Shown: positions 15,593 to 23,809, numbered from the stretch's first letter. The stretch: DNA of 64,000 nt from Pseudobdellovibrionaceae bacterium (GCA_016785955.1 JAEUWH010000084.1:1-64000), one strand, 5' to 3'. Numbers and translations: made by a program. Notes: generated by a model not told the origin, from the sequence alone.

Positions 15593-17053
15593 ATGCCGTC
15601 GATTTTAGATGTCAGCGCCACTGAAATTGATTATACCCAGTGCGTGATAGCCATTCATAAGTTTCAAAACATTTTAATCATGACTCGTCAGCTAATTCAA
15701 AATCCTAAAAACACAGGCATTAAAACATTCGCTCGGAAGACGACACATTTTTTTGAATTTCCCAAAGTAGAAAGACATTATGAAAATGCAAAGCTTATCT
15801 GGATTGTTCGACTTCGTTGGGCCGCTATCGGTCTTTTCTTTTTTTTAGCCGGTCCGGGGTATATTTTCGGAGCGCTGAATGCCTCGACCCTTGGCTTTTT
15901 TATTGGCATTATTGGTTTTCTTTTTGTCTTTAATCTTTTTACTTATTTGATTTTTGCGGACAGCAAAAAACCAGTGGGATCTGTATTCATATGCTTTCAA
16001 TTGGCCTTAGATTTAACCGCGCTGGCAAGTCTTTTGTTGATTTCGGGTGGATTTGAAAACCCATTTATCGCCTTGTTTCTTCTGAATGCGGGCCTCGGCG
16101 GCGTACTTATTCGAGGGCAATTTTCTTTGCCCTTTATTTTCCTTTGCCATGCTTTTTTAGTCACTTTGCAAATTCCATATGTGATTGAAAACATCGAAGC
16201 AAGGCAGAATTTTTTTTGGATCTATATCTTCGCCTCTCATGTTTTAGTCTTTTCGGGATGGCTGGTGATGCGCTCTTTAGGGACTTATCTTGAGTCACAC
16301 TTTGAAAACCAATCATTACTCAGCATCCAAACAGAAAAACAAGATCGATTGCGGGCTCTGGGGGCATTAGCGGCGGGTTTTTCCCATGAGTTCGCTAGTC
16401 CTCTGAACGCCGCTGTATTGCAGCTTGATCGTCTTGAGCGAATACTTACAGAGTCCAATAAGGTAACCGTTCAACAAATTGAAGAGCGCTTAAGGCAAGC
16501 AAGGGAAGGCGTGCTAGAGACCAAAGACAGCATTCGCAAATGCGAGCATGTGATCCACTCGATGAACGCGGCTCAATTGGACGTACGTACCTACAATTTG
16601 AAGCCCGTCAATATGATGAATTTTATTCAGGAGATCGCGGACTCGTGGTGCGAAGAGCATAGAAATGCAAACCTGGTCATCTTAAACACATTGAAAAACT
16701 CTCTGTTAATTTCCCCTATCAATTTGGCACAAGTCATCTTGAACTTGCTGGACAATGCATTTGAAGCCAACCCAGGTGGGCAAATCCTGTTGTCTTTAAA
16801 AACAGAAAACAATTGGGTGATTTTGTCCGTGGATGACAGTGGGCCGGGCTTTAGCAAAAAAATGCTTCAGCACCGAGGCGAGCCTTTCATCACCACAAAA
16901 AAACAGGGAACCGGTTTAGGGCTCTACGTAAGTGAAATTTTTGTTCAAAGCCTGGGGGGACACCTTTCCATAAAAAATAAATCTGAATACGAAACGGGAG
17001 CCATCGTGACGCTCCGTTGGCCTCTTCAATCCACAATTGGTAGCCACCCATGA
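15593..17053 (+). CDS. RegB/PrrB-type membrane redox-sensor histidine kinase
   Basis: 486 residues; the start is uncertain (ATG 15593 or ATG 15680, neither with a good Shine-Dalgarno). Residues about 70-225 form several membrane helices, and between them lies GGFENPF (152-158), matching the GGxxNPF quinone-binding motif of RegB. The H-box is AGFSHEFASPLNAA with His265. A Cys at 317 (IRKCEHVI) lies where RegB has its redox-active Cys. The ATPase part carries the N-box NLLDNAFEA, DSGPGFS and GTGLGLY. The product phosphorylates a RegA-like regulator encoded by the next gene (4-nt ATGA overlap). In proteobacteria this pair adjusts respiration and energy genes to redox state. Family assignment is firm; targets here are unknown. 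Confidence 0.85.
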   Translation: MPSILDVSATEIDYTQCVIAIHKFQNILIMTRQLIQNPKNTGIKTFARKTTHFFEFPKVERHYENAKLIWIVRLRWAAIGLFFFLAGPGYIFGALNASTLGFFIGIIGFLFVFNLFTYLIFADSKKPVGSVFICFQLALDLTALASLLLISGGFENPFIALFLLNAGLGGVLIRGQFSLPFIFLCHAFLVTLQIPYVIENIEARQNFFWIYIFASHVLVFSGWLVMRSLGTYLESHFENQSLLSIQTEKQDRLRALGALAAGFSHEFASPLNAAVLQLDRLERILTESNKVTVQQIEERLRQAREGVLETKDSIRKCEHVIHSMNAAQLDVRTYNLKPVNMMNFIQEIADSWCEEHRNANLVILNTLKNSLLISPINLAQVILNLLDNAFEANPGGQILLSLKTENNWVILSVDDSGPGFSKKMLQHRGEPFITTKKQGTGLGLYVSEIFVQSLGGHLSIKNKSEYETGAIVTLRWPLQSTIGSHP

Positions 17054-17559
17054 AAAAATCTATATTGATTCTAGAAGATGACACTCAACTGGCTCGAAGC
17101 CTTAAACGTGATTTTGAAGAACATGATTTTGAAGTTACCTTGGCGGACGAAATCGACAAAATTCCTACAAGTGACCACTTCACGCATGCTCTTGTTGATC
17201 TCAGGCTGGGCAGCGGAGATTTTGGGTTAGAGGCAATTGCAAAGATCAGGTCGATCTCATTAGACATTAAAATTGTGATCCTTTCAGGATACGGCAGTAT
17301 CACGACCGCGGTCGAAGCTGTGAAACGTGGAGCTATTGACTATCTGACTAAACCCGCACGCTTAGAAGAAATCATGCGCGCTCTCAACGGCCATCGAGTC
17401 ACGACCAACGCCGAATTTAAACGACGTTCACTTTCAGAAGTAGAACATGAATATATTGATTTTGTCTTAACAAAAAACGAGGGCAACATCAGCAAAACGG
17501 CGAAAGACTTAGGTCTTCATCGTCAGAGCCTACAAAGAAAGCTTAAAAAATACATTTAA
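17050..17559 (+). CDS. RegA/ActR/PrrA-type response regulator
   Basis: 169 residues, start overlapping the kinase stop (ATGA). The receiver domain has the acidic pocket LEDD, phospho-acceptor Asp50 in ALVDLRL, and SGYGSITTAVEAVKRGA with Lys in YLTKPA. The C-terminal Fis-type helix-turn-helix reads GNISKTAKDLGLHRQSLQRKLKK, the hallmark of RegA-family regulators. The length is slightly below the usual 180-190 because the C-terminal tail is short. Together with the RegB-like kinase it forms a redox-responsive system. Confidence 0.9.
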   Translation: MKKSILILEDDTQLARSLKRDFEEHDFEVTLADEIDKIPTSDHFTHALVDLRLGSGDFGLEAIAKIRSISLDIKIVILSGYGSITTAVEAVKRGAIDYLTKPARLEEIMRALNGHRVTTNAEFKRRSLSEVEHEYIDFVLTKNEGNISKTAKDLGLHRQSLQRKLKKYI

Positions 17560-17619
17560 AAAATAAGCACCAGAAACAGAAATACTATTGATAAAAGATT
17601 TAATCCAGGACGGATAGCA

Positions 17620-17638
17620 GGGGGCCAGTGACGCCCCC
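17620..17638. terminator. GC-rich hairpin between convergent genes
   Basis: GGGGGC (17620-17625) and GCCCCC (17633-17638) form a perfect 6-bp stem with a 7-nt loop, 60 nt after the RegA stop and 8 nt before the end of the convergent gene. A weak T-rich tract follows at 17650-17657 inside the opposite gene's end. It may terminate transcription from one or both sides. Confidence 0.45.
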
Positions 17639-17646
17639 AATTTCAT

Positions 17647-18177
17647 CTAAATTTTTTGTAGGTTCACACAATCATAATCGGTCTCAGACATTCGATTCAT
17701 TTTGTGCATGCGTGTTTGAATAGGCTTTTTTGTTACAGGGGAATAGGTAACAAAAAAATCGAACTGAGTCGCCCCTTGCTTGCCTTGCCAAGAGAATAAT
17801 TGATTATAAAGAGTGGCATCGTCGTTCCCATAAATATCGTTTTCTGAAGTCTGTCCTTGAAGATTCATGGCACATGTTTTCAATTGAGGATATTCAGAGC
17901 GATGGTAATTGGTAATTCGCCCGAGAACGACAATTTCATCCTGAGGCAAGTTTGCACGATCCGTGGCAAACACTGGGCGCGTAGTCAGTTTATAGCAATG
18001 AAGTCCGACAGGGTTCGCCTCGACTGCGTCTAGATACAAGTAGCATGTCTTTCCCGTCGCTTTCTCATTTACGAACTCTGATCCCTGATAAAGCTCGCCA
18101 CCAACGCTGTGGATAGTAGCCGAGTGACCCGACAAACCAGTGAAAATCGTCAGCAAAGATATCAATATTTTTTTCAT
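17647..18177 (-). CDS. Secreted protein of unknown function
   Basis: 176 residues from ATG 18175-18177, set by the strong AAGGAGATG upstream; the longer frame runs back into unrelated sequence. The signal peptide is MKKILISLLTIFTGLSGHSA. The mature part has Cys at TCYLYL, GLHCYKL, LKTCAMNL and YDCVNL, giving two possible disulfides, and looks beta-rich. It lies about 100 nt downstream of 18280-19272 on the same strand and may be transcribed with it. No family recognised. Confidence 0.65.
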   Translation of the reverse strand: MKKILISLLTIFTGLSGHSATIHSVGGELYQGSEFVNEKATGKTCYLYLDAVEANPVGLHCYKLTTRPVFATDRANLPQDEIVVLGRITNYHRSEYPQLKTCAMNLQGQTSENDIYGNDDATLYNQLFSWQGKQGATQFDFFVTYSPVTKKPIQTRMHKMNRMSETDYDCVNLQKI

Positions 18178-18279
18178 TTTCGCATCTCCTTCATGAACAT
18201 ATTGGATATGTCCATGATTCAGAAATGTCACTGCAACATTCTGTTGCAGTGTTGTCGAAATTGAAACCGGCCACACTGT

Positions 18280-19272
18280 CTATTTAGTGTACCAACGCCC
18301 ACACGCGGACAAAGATCTTCTATAAGTTTTGTATTCAGCCAACCCATAACTCTTAAAATCATCTTTAATACTTTTACCAACCAAATGGGCCGCCAAATTA
18401 TCTTTTTCATTAACCAAGGATTCTGCCAAAAGCTCAAATTTATTTATAAGTGCATTTGCTTGCTTTTTTGAAACGTAATTTTGTTCAAACAGTATTTGAG
18501 TATAACTAATGAACGGGCCTCTATAACCCCTAACGTCGCTCGACTTCAACACTCGTGGATACATGTTCATAAATTTTTCTTTAACTAAAATCGATAAGGG
18601 GTCTGCACCAGTCCATTTTTCGTTGGGATTGGGAAGCTTCAAATATTCAGCAGCTATCTGTTCTCCCAAAACATATCTCACGAAATTAGCAGCACCCTTT
18701 CCGCCATCTGTGTTGTTTTTGACTAAACTGTCGTAAATAATTTTTGCAAATTTATTCGAAATGTCCTGCATTTGCCGATGAAGAGCATAAGCCGCTTGTT
18801 GCAAATCTATTTGACTAAAATAGTCATCCATACGTGCAAGATCAATTTCCGGCAATTGCGAGTACTTACCTTGCCCCACAGAGCGGAACCTATTTAAATG
18901 AGTTAGGTCTAAAATATCTCTTAAAGAAACCGGATACGCATTTTGCCCAGCGAAAGCCGACGCCTTTATTCTTTCAAGATTCTCGGCTTTCCGTACTAGG
19001 CCAAATGATGCTGGGTTAACATTGTCATTGTAGTAATCAAGGGCAGGATGATTTTTAGGTTCAATAACTCGCACTGAATAATGGTCTTCTGGGTTTCCCG
19101 AAAAGGGATACCTGGGGTACACATCTACAACACGGTCAGGGCGGTCATTTATACTTTGTCCATAATGATACCAATCTCGATCAACAGGGTCATTAGTGTT
19201 GGCGAATACCGAAAAGGTTATAAAAAAAGTAACCGTACATGATTTAAATAAATTAATTTTTTTAAAATCCAC
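18280..19272 (-). CDS. Secreted protein of unknown function
   Basis: 330 residues; ATG 19270-19272 has a near-perfect AGGAGG upstream. The signal peptide ends around SVFANTND. The mature protein opens with a proline- and tyrosine-rich stretch (DWYHYGQS, YPRYPFSG) and continues as a mainly helical protein (residues about 110-310). A lone Cys near the end (SACGRWY) is the only one in the mature chain. Nothing suggests an enzyme family. The gene is followed on the same strand by another exported protein. Confidence 0.65.
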   Translation of the reverse strand: MDFKKINLFKSCTVTFFITFSVFANTNDPVDRDWYHYGQSINDRPDRVVDVYPRYPFSGNPEDHYSVRVIEPKNHPALDYYNDNVNPASFGLVRKAENLERIKASAFAGQNAYPVSLRDILDLTHLNRFRSVGQGKYSQLPEIDLARMDDYFSQIDLQQAAYALHRQMQDISNKFAKIIYDSLVKNNTDGGKGAANFVRYVLGEQIAAEYLKLPNPNEKWTGADPLSILVKEKFMNMYPRVLKSSDVRGYRGPFISYTQILFEQNYVSKKQANALINKFELLAESLVNEKDNLAAHLVGKSIKDDFKSYGLAEYKTYRRSLSACGRWYTK

Positions 19273-19692
19273 GTGACCTCCTGAGGCTATACTTACAGAC
19301 TTATGCCAAAAATGGGTGATGCGAAAACCGAGCCAACTAGATTTCGCAACGCCAATTCAAATTTTCAAAATCCTTCATGCGCAGCTAAAGCAATCAGAAC
19401 ATCTAAAATTTTAGATTTCCTCTTAAGCAAACAAACCAATTTTCTGCTTCTTGTAACTTAGCCGAGATTAACATGTCGATCATGTTTGATGTCATTTTGT
19501 TAGACACTTGTCTAGAGTGAGACCAATAACCCTCTCCGTTTTGCCTCTCCTACTTTAAGCGGGGCGTGGCCATTTGAAGTAAAACTCGTCCGTGTTTATG
19601 GATATAGATAAATTACTCGCATCGTTGAAGGCTCTCTCGCATAAAGCTAGATACGTTGATAAAAACCCTTCACAACTTTCCATTCTCCCTGT
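19273..19692. other. Non-coding stretch upstream of the secreted-protein genes
   Basis: No gene, tRNA or clear terminator is seen. This is the 5' side of the minus-strand gene starting at 19272, so it presumably holds its promoter; I cannot place one convincingly. An 82-codon open frame beginning at 19592 runs into the repeat cluster and has no protein-like composition, so it is not called. Confidence 0.4.
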
Positions 19693-19795
19693 TGTCATTA
19701 CCAAGGCATGCCCTTACCATGCCCCTACCGTCACTTGTCCTTACCGTCATTTGTCACTAATTGCTGTCATTACTTACTTATGTCATTACTTACTT
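19693..19795. repeat. Cluster of TGTCATTACC-type motifs
   Basis: TGTCATTACCAA (19693-19704) is followed by CTTACCATG, CCTACCGTCA, TGTCCTTACCGTCA, TGTCACTAA and two direct copies of TGTCATTACTTACTTA. The first 12-mer is the exact reverse complement of TTGGTAATGACA found at 23970 and 28182. At least five units lie on the same strand within about 100 bp. The function is unknown. Confidence 0.6.
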
Positions 19796-19812
19796 ATTTT
19801 ACAAATCGAGTA

Positions 19813-19942
19813 TTTTCAGAGGGAAAGGGGTTCTAGATAAAATCCGGCTCTGCAGGCGCAGGATGCGCGCTCCCCTGCGGTTGCCCGAGGGCCCGGATGG
19901 CCCGAGATAGGATTTTATCTAGAACCCCTTTCCCTCTGAAAA
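19813..19942. repeat. Long perfect-stem palindromic element, copy A
   Basis: Perfect 33-bp inverted arms (19813-19845 and 19910-19942) enclose a 64-nt GC-rich loop that can fold into sub-hairpins: GCGCA/TGCGC (19856-19868), GGGCC/GGCCC (19889-19903), and CTGCAG paired with CTGCGG around the first. A second copy lies at 32609-32738 with the same loop but four altered arm positions, each compensated on the opposite arm. The 5' flank AAATCGAGTA is identical in both. It lies just past the 3' end of the minus-strand gene 19956-20354, so it could also stop transcription. Confidence 0.85.
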
Positions 19943-19955
19943 CTACTTTTTTTTC

Positions 19956-20354
19956 CTATAATTTAAGTTCAACAAATTTTGAAATAAAACTCAGCTCATC
20001 ATCCGTCAATTTTGATTCATTTTTTGTAATCTGCACCCAACGATCCCAAGTCAAAACAAGACGAGACACTGTCTTCCACCAAAGGATTCCCTCGAAAGAC
20101 TTTGGATCAACTATAACTACTAAATCATCAGTTTTATGCTGAATTCTAACCAAAAAAACTTCACTTTTCTCTGATGCTAATTTGTCAATTCTGCTGTCGT
20201 CTGGTGACGTCAAAAGAAGCGACGGCAGCCTTTTTGTCACCTCAAAGGTCGCATCTGGGATTAAAAGTAGTTTTTCAGATAGAATCAATTTTTCGTTTGC
20301 CATAGTATAAAATTTCAAAAAAGAAAGTACCAATAAACACTTAACAAATTGCAT
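19956..20354 (-). CDS. Small exported protein of unknown function
   Basis: 132 residues from ATG 20352-20354; only GAG is seen upstream. The N-terminus MQFVKCLLVLSFLKFYTMANE is a plausible signal peptide, although the cleavage site is unclear. The mature part is charged and mixed alpha/beta (EVFLVRIQHKTDDLVVIVDP, FEGILWWKTVSRLVLTW), with no Cys. No family recognised. The palindromic element copy A begins 14 nt past its stop. Confidence 0.5.
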   Translation of the reverse strand: MQFVKCLLVLSFLKFYTMANEKLILSEKLLLIPDATFEVTKRLPSLLLTSPDDSRIDKLASEKSEVFLVRIQHKTDDLVVIVDPKSFEGILWWKTVSRLVLTWDRWVQITKNESKLTDDELSFISKFVELKL

Positions 20355-20628
20355 ATCTCATACATGCTAATAGGACCTCTAGGTAAGTCAAAGAGTATTT
20401 GCAGTTTACAATAAATCCTTTTATTCTATCCTCAATTGTAGATCATTAGTTTTAATTTTTTAAAAGATTGGACCTTCGATTGTCGCCTACAAGCCTAGTA
20501 CGTGAAAAGTTGCCTGTTAAAAAATTATTTTTATTTTTAATAAATTTCTCACTCAGAAGACCGAACATCCACTCTAGACAAATTTACTTTAAACAAATCC
20601 GATAAAGACGAAATTCAACAGGAGCCAC

Positions 20629-21069
20629 ATGAACATTAAAAACTTACAGTCTATCCGCTCAAGAGCCGATATGATTATTTATTTAAAGCAGGAAATCAAA
20701 AGGGAAATAGACCAGTTCAAAAATGATATACAAGATCTAGAACTCCGCAACCAATCTGCCGAATGGGTCGATTACCAAAGAAAGGAATACGAAACCAAAA
20801 TTTTAGAACATCAAACCCTTTTATCAAAAGCGGATGAGTTTCAGAAAAACAGTAACCCTCTTGGAATTCTGATCTATCGCAGACTAGATCTAAAAGGCGA
20901 GTCCGAGTTGGCGACGTCAAGTTACATATGGAAAGACTTGGCCTGCTTCAAAAACAATCGCTTTCCATTGCATTCCTATAATATGAAAAAAACAGCTGAT
21001 TTTGAATTCAGCTATGACATGCATGGCACCACAATCACTGAACACTATAAAATAGTGGCTGAGTTTTAA
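20629..21069 (+). CDS. Cytoplasmic hypothetical protein with N-terminal coiled coil
   Basis: 146 residues from ATG 20629 after AGGAGCC. There is no signal peptide. Residues about 10-75 are strongly helical and charged (KQEIKREIDQFKNDIQDLELR, RKEYETKILEHQTLLSKADEF), suggesting a coiled coil. The C-terminal 70 residues look like a small beta domain (LGILIYRRLDLKGE, DFEFSYDMHGTTITEHYKIV). No family recognised. The stop converges on the minus-strand operon at 21156 across a repeat-containing gap. Confidence 0.6.
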   Translation: MNIKNLQSIRSRADMIIYLKQEIKREIDQFKNDIQDLELRNQSAEWVDYQRKEYETKILEHQTLLSKADEFQKNSNPLGILIYRRLDLKGESELATSSYIWKDLACFKNNRFPLHSYNMKKTADFEFSYDMHGTTITEHYKIVAEF

Positions 21070-21085
21070 AAACATGCAAACTATC

Positions 21086-21150
21086 TTTTATGCTTACCAA
21101 TGGCGCTTTGTCCTTACCAACTGTCCACCAACCGATATTTGCTACTTACC
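21086..21150. repeat. TTACC-motif cluster between convergent genes
   Basis: GCTTACCAA, TGTCCTTACCAA (21109-21120), TGTCCACCAACC and GCTACTTACC lie within 65 bp. The second matches the 12-mer at 19693 in 11 of 12 positions. It occupies nearly the whole gap between two convergent stop codons. Confidence 0.5.
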
Positions 21151-21155
21151 TTGTA

Positions 21156-21833
21156 TTAAAGTAAGGCCTCAAACTTAGACTTTAAGGATTCTGATTTTTT
21201 AGGATGAAAATGAAAGTCAAACTTGCATACAATCGATTGACCATCACGAGAGCACTGAGCCTCTGAGTTTTTCTGATACTCGAGTCTGAATTCTGAAATG
21301 ACCTTCAGACTGGCTTGGCCGATTTCATCTTTTGCAATATCCTTGAAAATACCAATTATTCCATCAACCGTCGTCTTTAAATAACTATTATAATCATCAT
21401 CATTCAGTGGCAAAGTATCCCAATCAATAACAATTGGAAAATTCAGCTGTGAATCCAGCCAAGACTGCTGAACTCGTCTTTTAGCTTCTAATCGAGTGAT
21501 CTGCTCTTCCTTTTTTAACGGAGCTAAGAATTTTCCCGAGCTAAGAACCTGCACATATTCCATGGCATTATAAATCCTGACTGCAGAAATTGAAGAGATA
21601 GAAACATAAATAAGATCCTCATCTAGTTTATCTTTCATCATGACCATATCAGAATGACCGCGCTCACCACAGGATACCTGTACAGGGTATCCTGTGATAA
21701 CGGCACCACAATTTAAATTAAGACTTATCAAACAGCGAAATTCGTCCACTTCGTTTTGAAAATCGACTATTTTTTTTAAAATGACTCCTGTCGAGTCAAA
21801 TTGAAACTTCTGATAAGTTTTTAATTTATTCAT
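21156..21833 (-). CDS. Operon protein with shared FPxxxDW domain (gene 5 of 5)
   Basis: 225 residues from ATG 21831-21833. No signal peptide. The N-terminal 100 residues are specific to this protein and contain Cys in FRCLISLNLNCG and VQVSCGERGH. From about residue 130 the sequence LNFPIVIDWDTL ... IFKDIAKDEIGQASL ... SIVCKFDFHF follows the same plan as the C-terminal domains of 21851-22270 and 22780-23193. The gene follows 21851-22270 with 17 nt between, so it belongs to a five-gene unit. Function is unknown; the shared domain suggests related binding partners. Confidence 0.6.
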   Translation of the reverse strand: MNKLKTYQKFQFDSTGVILKKIVDFQNEVDEFRCLISLNLNCGAVITGYPVQVSCGERGHSDMVMMKDKLDEDLIYVSISSISAVRIYNAMEYVQVLSSGKFLAPLKKEEQITRLEAKRRVQQSWLDSQLNFPIVIDWDTLPLNDDDYNSYLKTTVDGIIGIFKDIAKDEIGQASLKVISEFRLEYQKNSEAQCSRDGQSIVCKFDFHFHPKKSESLKSKFEALL

Positions 21834-21850
21834 AAAATCCTATTTTAAAC

Positions 21851-22270
21851 CTATAACGCCGATTCAACCTTAGTTCGAATTGCGGCTTCACGTTCAGCAA
21901 CCTGATCTACATTGGTATAATAAAAATCCAGTTTCAAAACACCGGAATCATAACTTACGCCATACTCACCGTAATGACTTCCCGTATTTATCATCTGGAT
22001 TTTTTTAAGCGAACCTTTAAGAGCCGTTTTCCCCATGTCATCAGAACAAATAGAGCGAAATGCATTTATGATTGGATTAAAAAACATTCCTTCCATGTAT
22101 TCATTCATCGCCTCTGCCGGATTCGACTTTCCTTCCAGCTGTGATCCAAAATTGTCCCAAGCAATATCAAACTCAACAGGAAAACCAGTGATGCTTTCTA
22201 TTTGCTTTTGAATTTCATTAAACTTGCCACCTTTAAATCCCTCGATAGCTCTTTTTTCTGCTAATCCCAT
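21851..22270 (-). CDS. Operon protein with shared FPxxxDW domain (gene 4 of 5)
   Basis: 139 residues from ATG 22268-22270, with GGGAGAG upstream. No signal peptide is visible. Nearly the whole protein is the shared domain: TGFPVEFDIAWDNF, a helical middle (MNEYMEGMFFNPIINAF), RSICSDDMGKTALKGSLKKI, then VLKLDFYYTN. The CSDDMGK segment parallels CTDDESK in 22780-23193 and AKDEIGQ in 21156-21833. It may be a cytoplasmic member of a family that also has a secreted member in the same operon. Confidence 0.65.
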   Translation of the reverse strand: MGLAEKRAIEGFKGGKFNEIQKQIESITGFPVEFDIAWDNFGSQLEGKSNPAEAMNEYMEGMFFNPIINAFRSICSDDMGKTALKGSLKKIQMINTGSHYGEYGVSYDSGVLKLDFYYTNVDQVAEREAAIRTKVESAL

Positions 22271-22294
22271 ATAACTCTCCCTTTGTTGTATATT

Positions 22295-22774
22295 TTATTT
22301 CGATGTGTCTTTTTGTGATTGAGCCCATAGATCCAGAGGCTTCACTTCTTTTGATTTAGTTTCATCAAAAGAAACTTTAATTGTTTTACCCTGAAGATAA
22401 ACCTCGAAAAATGACCAATTTCCCCAACTTTGACGGGTTCCCATACGACTTCTGTGATCTTTTTTTACCTGATATTTGAAATCCACGCCTGTTCCGGCGG
22501 GCACCGCCTTATACTTTAGACACTTGCCATCTATACCTTCGGCAACAGCCAGCTCGCCAGAGATTTTAATGATCGCATCGTGCAGATTATGGCTATTTTT
22601 TTCTGTAAAAACAGCCATCTCGACCTCAAGGCCTTCGCCTTTAAAGTATTTCCCATAAGGATTTATCTTTTGCTTAGAAGATTCTGATTTACCTGACGAT
22701 TGCCCCCATGAAATGGCGGGCATCGTAAAAATAAAACTGGTAATGATAAATAGAAAGATTTTTTTAGCCAGCAT
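22295..22774 (-). CDS. Secreted operon protein (gene 3 of 5)
   Basis: 159 residues from ATG 22772-22774, five nt after the upstream gene's stop, so translation is probably coupled; the longer in-frame start would hide the signal peptide MLAKKIFLFIITSFIFTMPAISWG. A Ser/Lys linker (GKSESSKQK) precedes a mixed domain with VEMAVFTEKNSHNLHDAIIKISGELA and SFFEVYLQGKTIKVSF. One Cys (GKCLKY). It does not show the FPxxxDW plan of its neighbours. No family recognised. Confidence 0.6.
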   Translation of the reverse strand: MLAKKIFLFIITSFIFTMPAISWGQSSGKSESSKQKINPYGKYFKGEGLEVEMAVFTEKNSHNLHDAIIKISGELAVAEGIDGKCLKYKAVPAGTGVDFKYQVKKDHRSRMGTRQSWGNWSFFEVYLQGKTIKVSFDETKSKEVKPLDLWAQSQKDTSK

Positions 22775-22779
22775 CAGAA

Positions 22780-23193
22780 CTACTGGTCTACCAGTTTTGC
22801 CATCTGATCCCACGAATTATAACCCGTACTATCCGTGCTTGCCGTGATTTTGCCACTTTTGAACTTAGGCCCTTGATCGGTTTTGCCAAACACATAGTCA
22901 ATAGACTTTACGGTGCTCATTATTTTTTTACTCTCATCATCCGTGCAATATGCCGCAGCTCCATCTTTGATCGCATCCATCGCATACCCTATTTGAGACA
23001 TATCATTCACCGTTTTATAACTTTTCCAATCGACAGTAATTGAAACTCCTCCACCACATTTACTTTTAAATGCTTCCGCTGCCGCTTTTACACGTGGCTC
23101 AAGTTCGGTCTTCTTTTCTCGTTCTTCTTTCCCCGCCCATGCCCCAGTACTGACGATCAACATCAATCCCATGAGTAATGACTTTCTTTGCAT
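22780..23193 (-). CDS. Secreted protein with shared domain (gene 2 of 5)
   Basis: 137 residues from ATG 23191-23193 with AAAGGAGATAC upstream. The signal peptide is MQRKSLLMGLMLIVSTGAWA. The mature part is one domain: a charged helix (KTELEPRVKAAAEAFKSKCG), VSITVDWKSY, MDAIKDGAAAYCTDDESKKI and FKSGKITAS. The two Cys (KSKCGG, AYCTDD) may bond. Its plan matches 21851-22270 and the C-terminus of 21156-21833, making it the exported member of that set. Confidence 0.65.
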   Translation of the reverse strand: MQRKSLLMGLMLIVSTGAWAGKEEREKKTELEPRVKAAAEAFKSKCGGGVSITVDWKSYKTVNDMSQIGYAMDAIKDGAAAYCTDDESKKIMSTVKSIDYVFGKTDQGPKFKSGKITASTDSTGYNSWDQMAKLVDQ

Positions 23194-23224
23194 TGTATCT
23201 CCTTTTGTTTGTTTTTTGTTTTAT

Positions 23225-23809
23225 CTAGCCAGAATTTTTTTGCATCTGGCATTGACTTATTTTTTTATTTTTTGAATTAAAAAATTGACATAAATTTTGC
23301 GTTAGATAGGCATCGTCTTTCTCTAGTTCTTCTTGCAAGTCTTCATAAAATGACTTGTGCGACAGACACACATCCATCACCTCATAAGCTGCTTTTACAT
23401 CTGACGTTTCCTCACTTGGAAAATGAACGGGATGCCTTAGTCCTGCCATAATTGCCGAGTACAGCTTCATATTGTCACAAACAACACGATTTTTAGACTG
23501 TGCGGCCACAATCTTGAAGATAGGCAGACTGGCTTCTATACGATGCCCTTTTCGCACTTCCTCTGCAATATCTAAAAGTTCACTTTCTGAATGCACAGAC
23601 AATTTCGTCCAGCTCATGACTTTACGTGTACAACTATTTAAAATTTCATTTGAACTGATTTGTTTTTTCTGAAATTCATAGGGATTGATCGCATAACATT
23701 TAGAAATCGATTCAACACTGTCAATTTTATGCAGCGATAGAAAATCTTGACTGTAAAGGCTTAAAGACAAAAAAAATATCAATATCGGAATCTTCTTTTG
23801 TATTTTCAT
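23225..23809 (-). CDS. Secreted helical protein (gene 1 of 5)
   Basis: 194 residues from ATG 23807-23809, after AAAAGGCG; this start exposes the signal peptide MKIQKKIPILIFFLSLSLYSQ. The mature protein is mostly helical and has Cys at SKCYAI, NSCTRK, VVCDNM, DVCLSH, NLCQFF and SQCQMQ, six in all and therefore up to three disulfides. It opens the minus-strand unit that continues to 21156 (gap of 31 nt to the next gene). No family recognised. Confidence 0.6.
   Translation of the reverse strand: MKIQKKIPILIFFLSLSLYSQDFLSLHKIDSVESISKCYAINPYEFQKKQISSNEILNSCTRKVMSWTKLSVHSESELLDIAEEVRKGHRIEASLPIFKIVAAQSKNRVVCDNMKLYSAIMAGLRHPVHFPSEETSDVKAAYEVMDVCLSHKSFYEDLQEELEKDDAYLTQNLCQFFNSKNKKISQCQMQKNSG

Noticed and set aside
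19592-19840. 82-codon plus-strand open frame
   Set aside because: It runs through the TTACC repeat cluster and into the palindromic element, and the His/Pro/Tyr-rich product looks like translated repeats.
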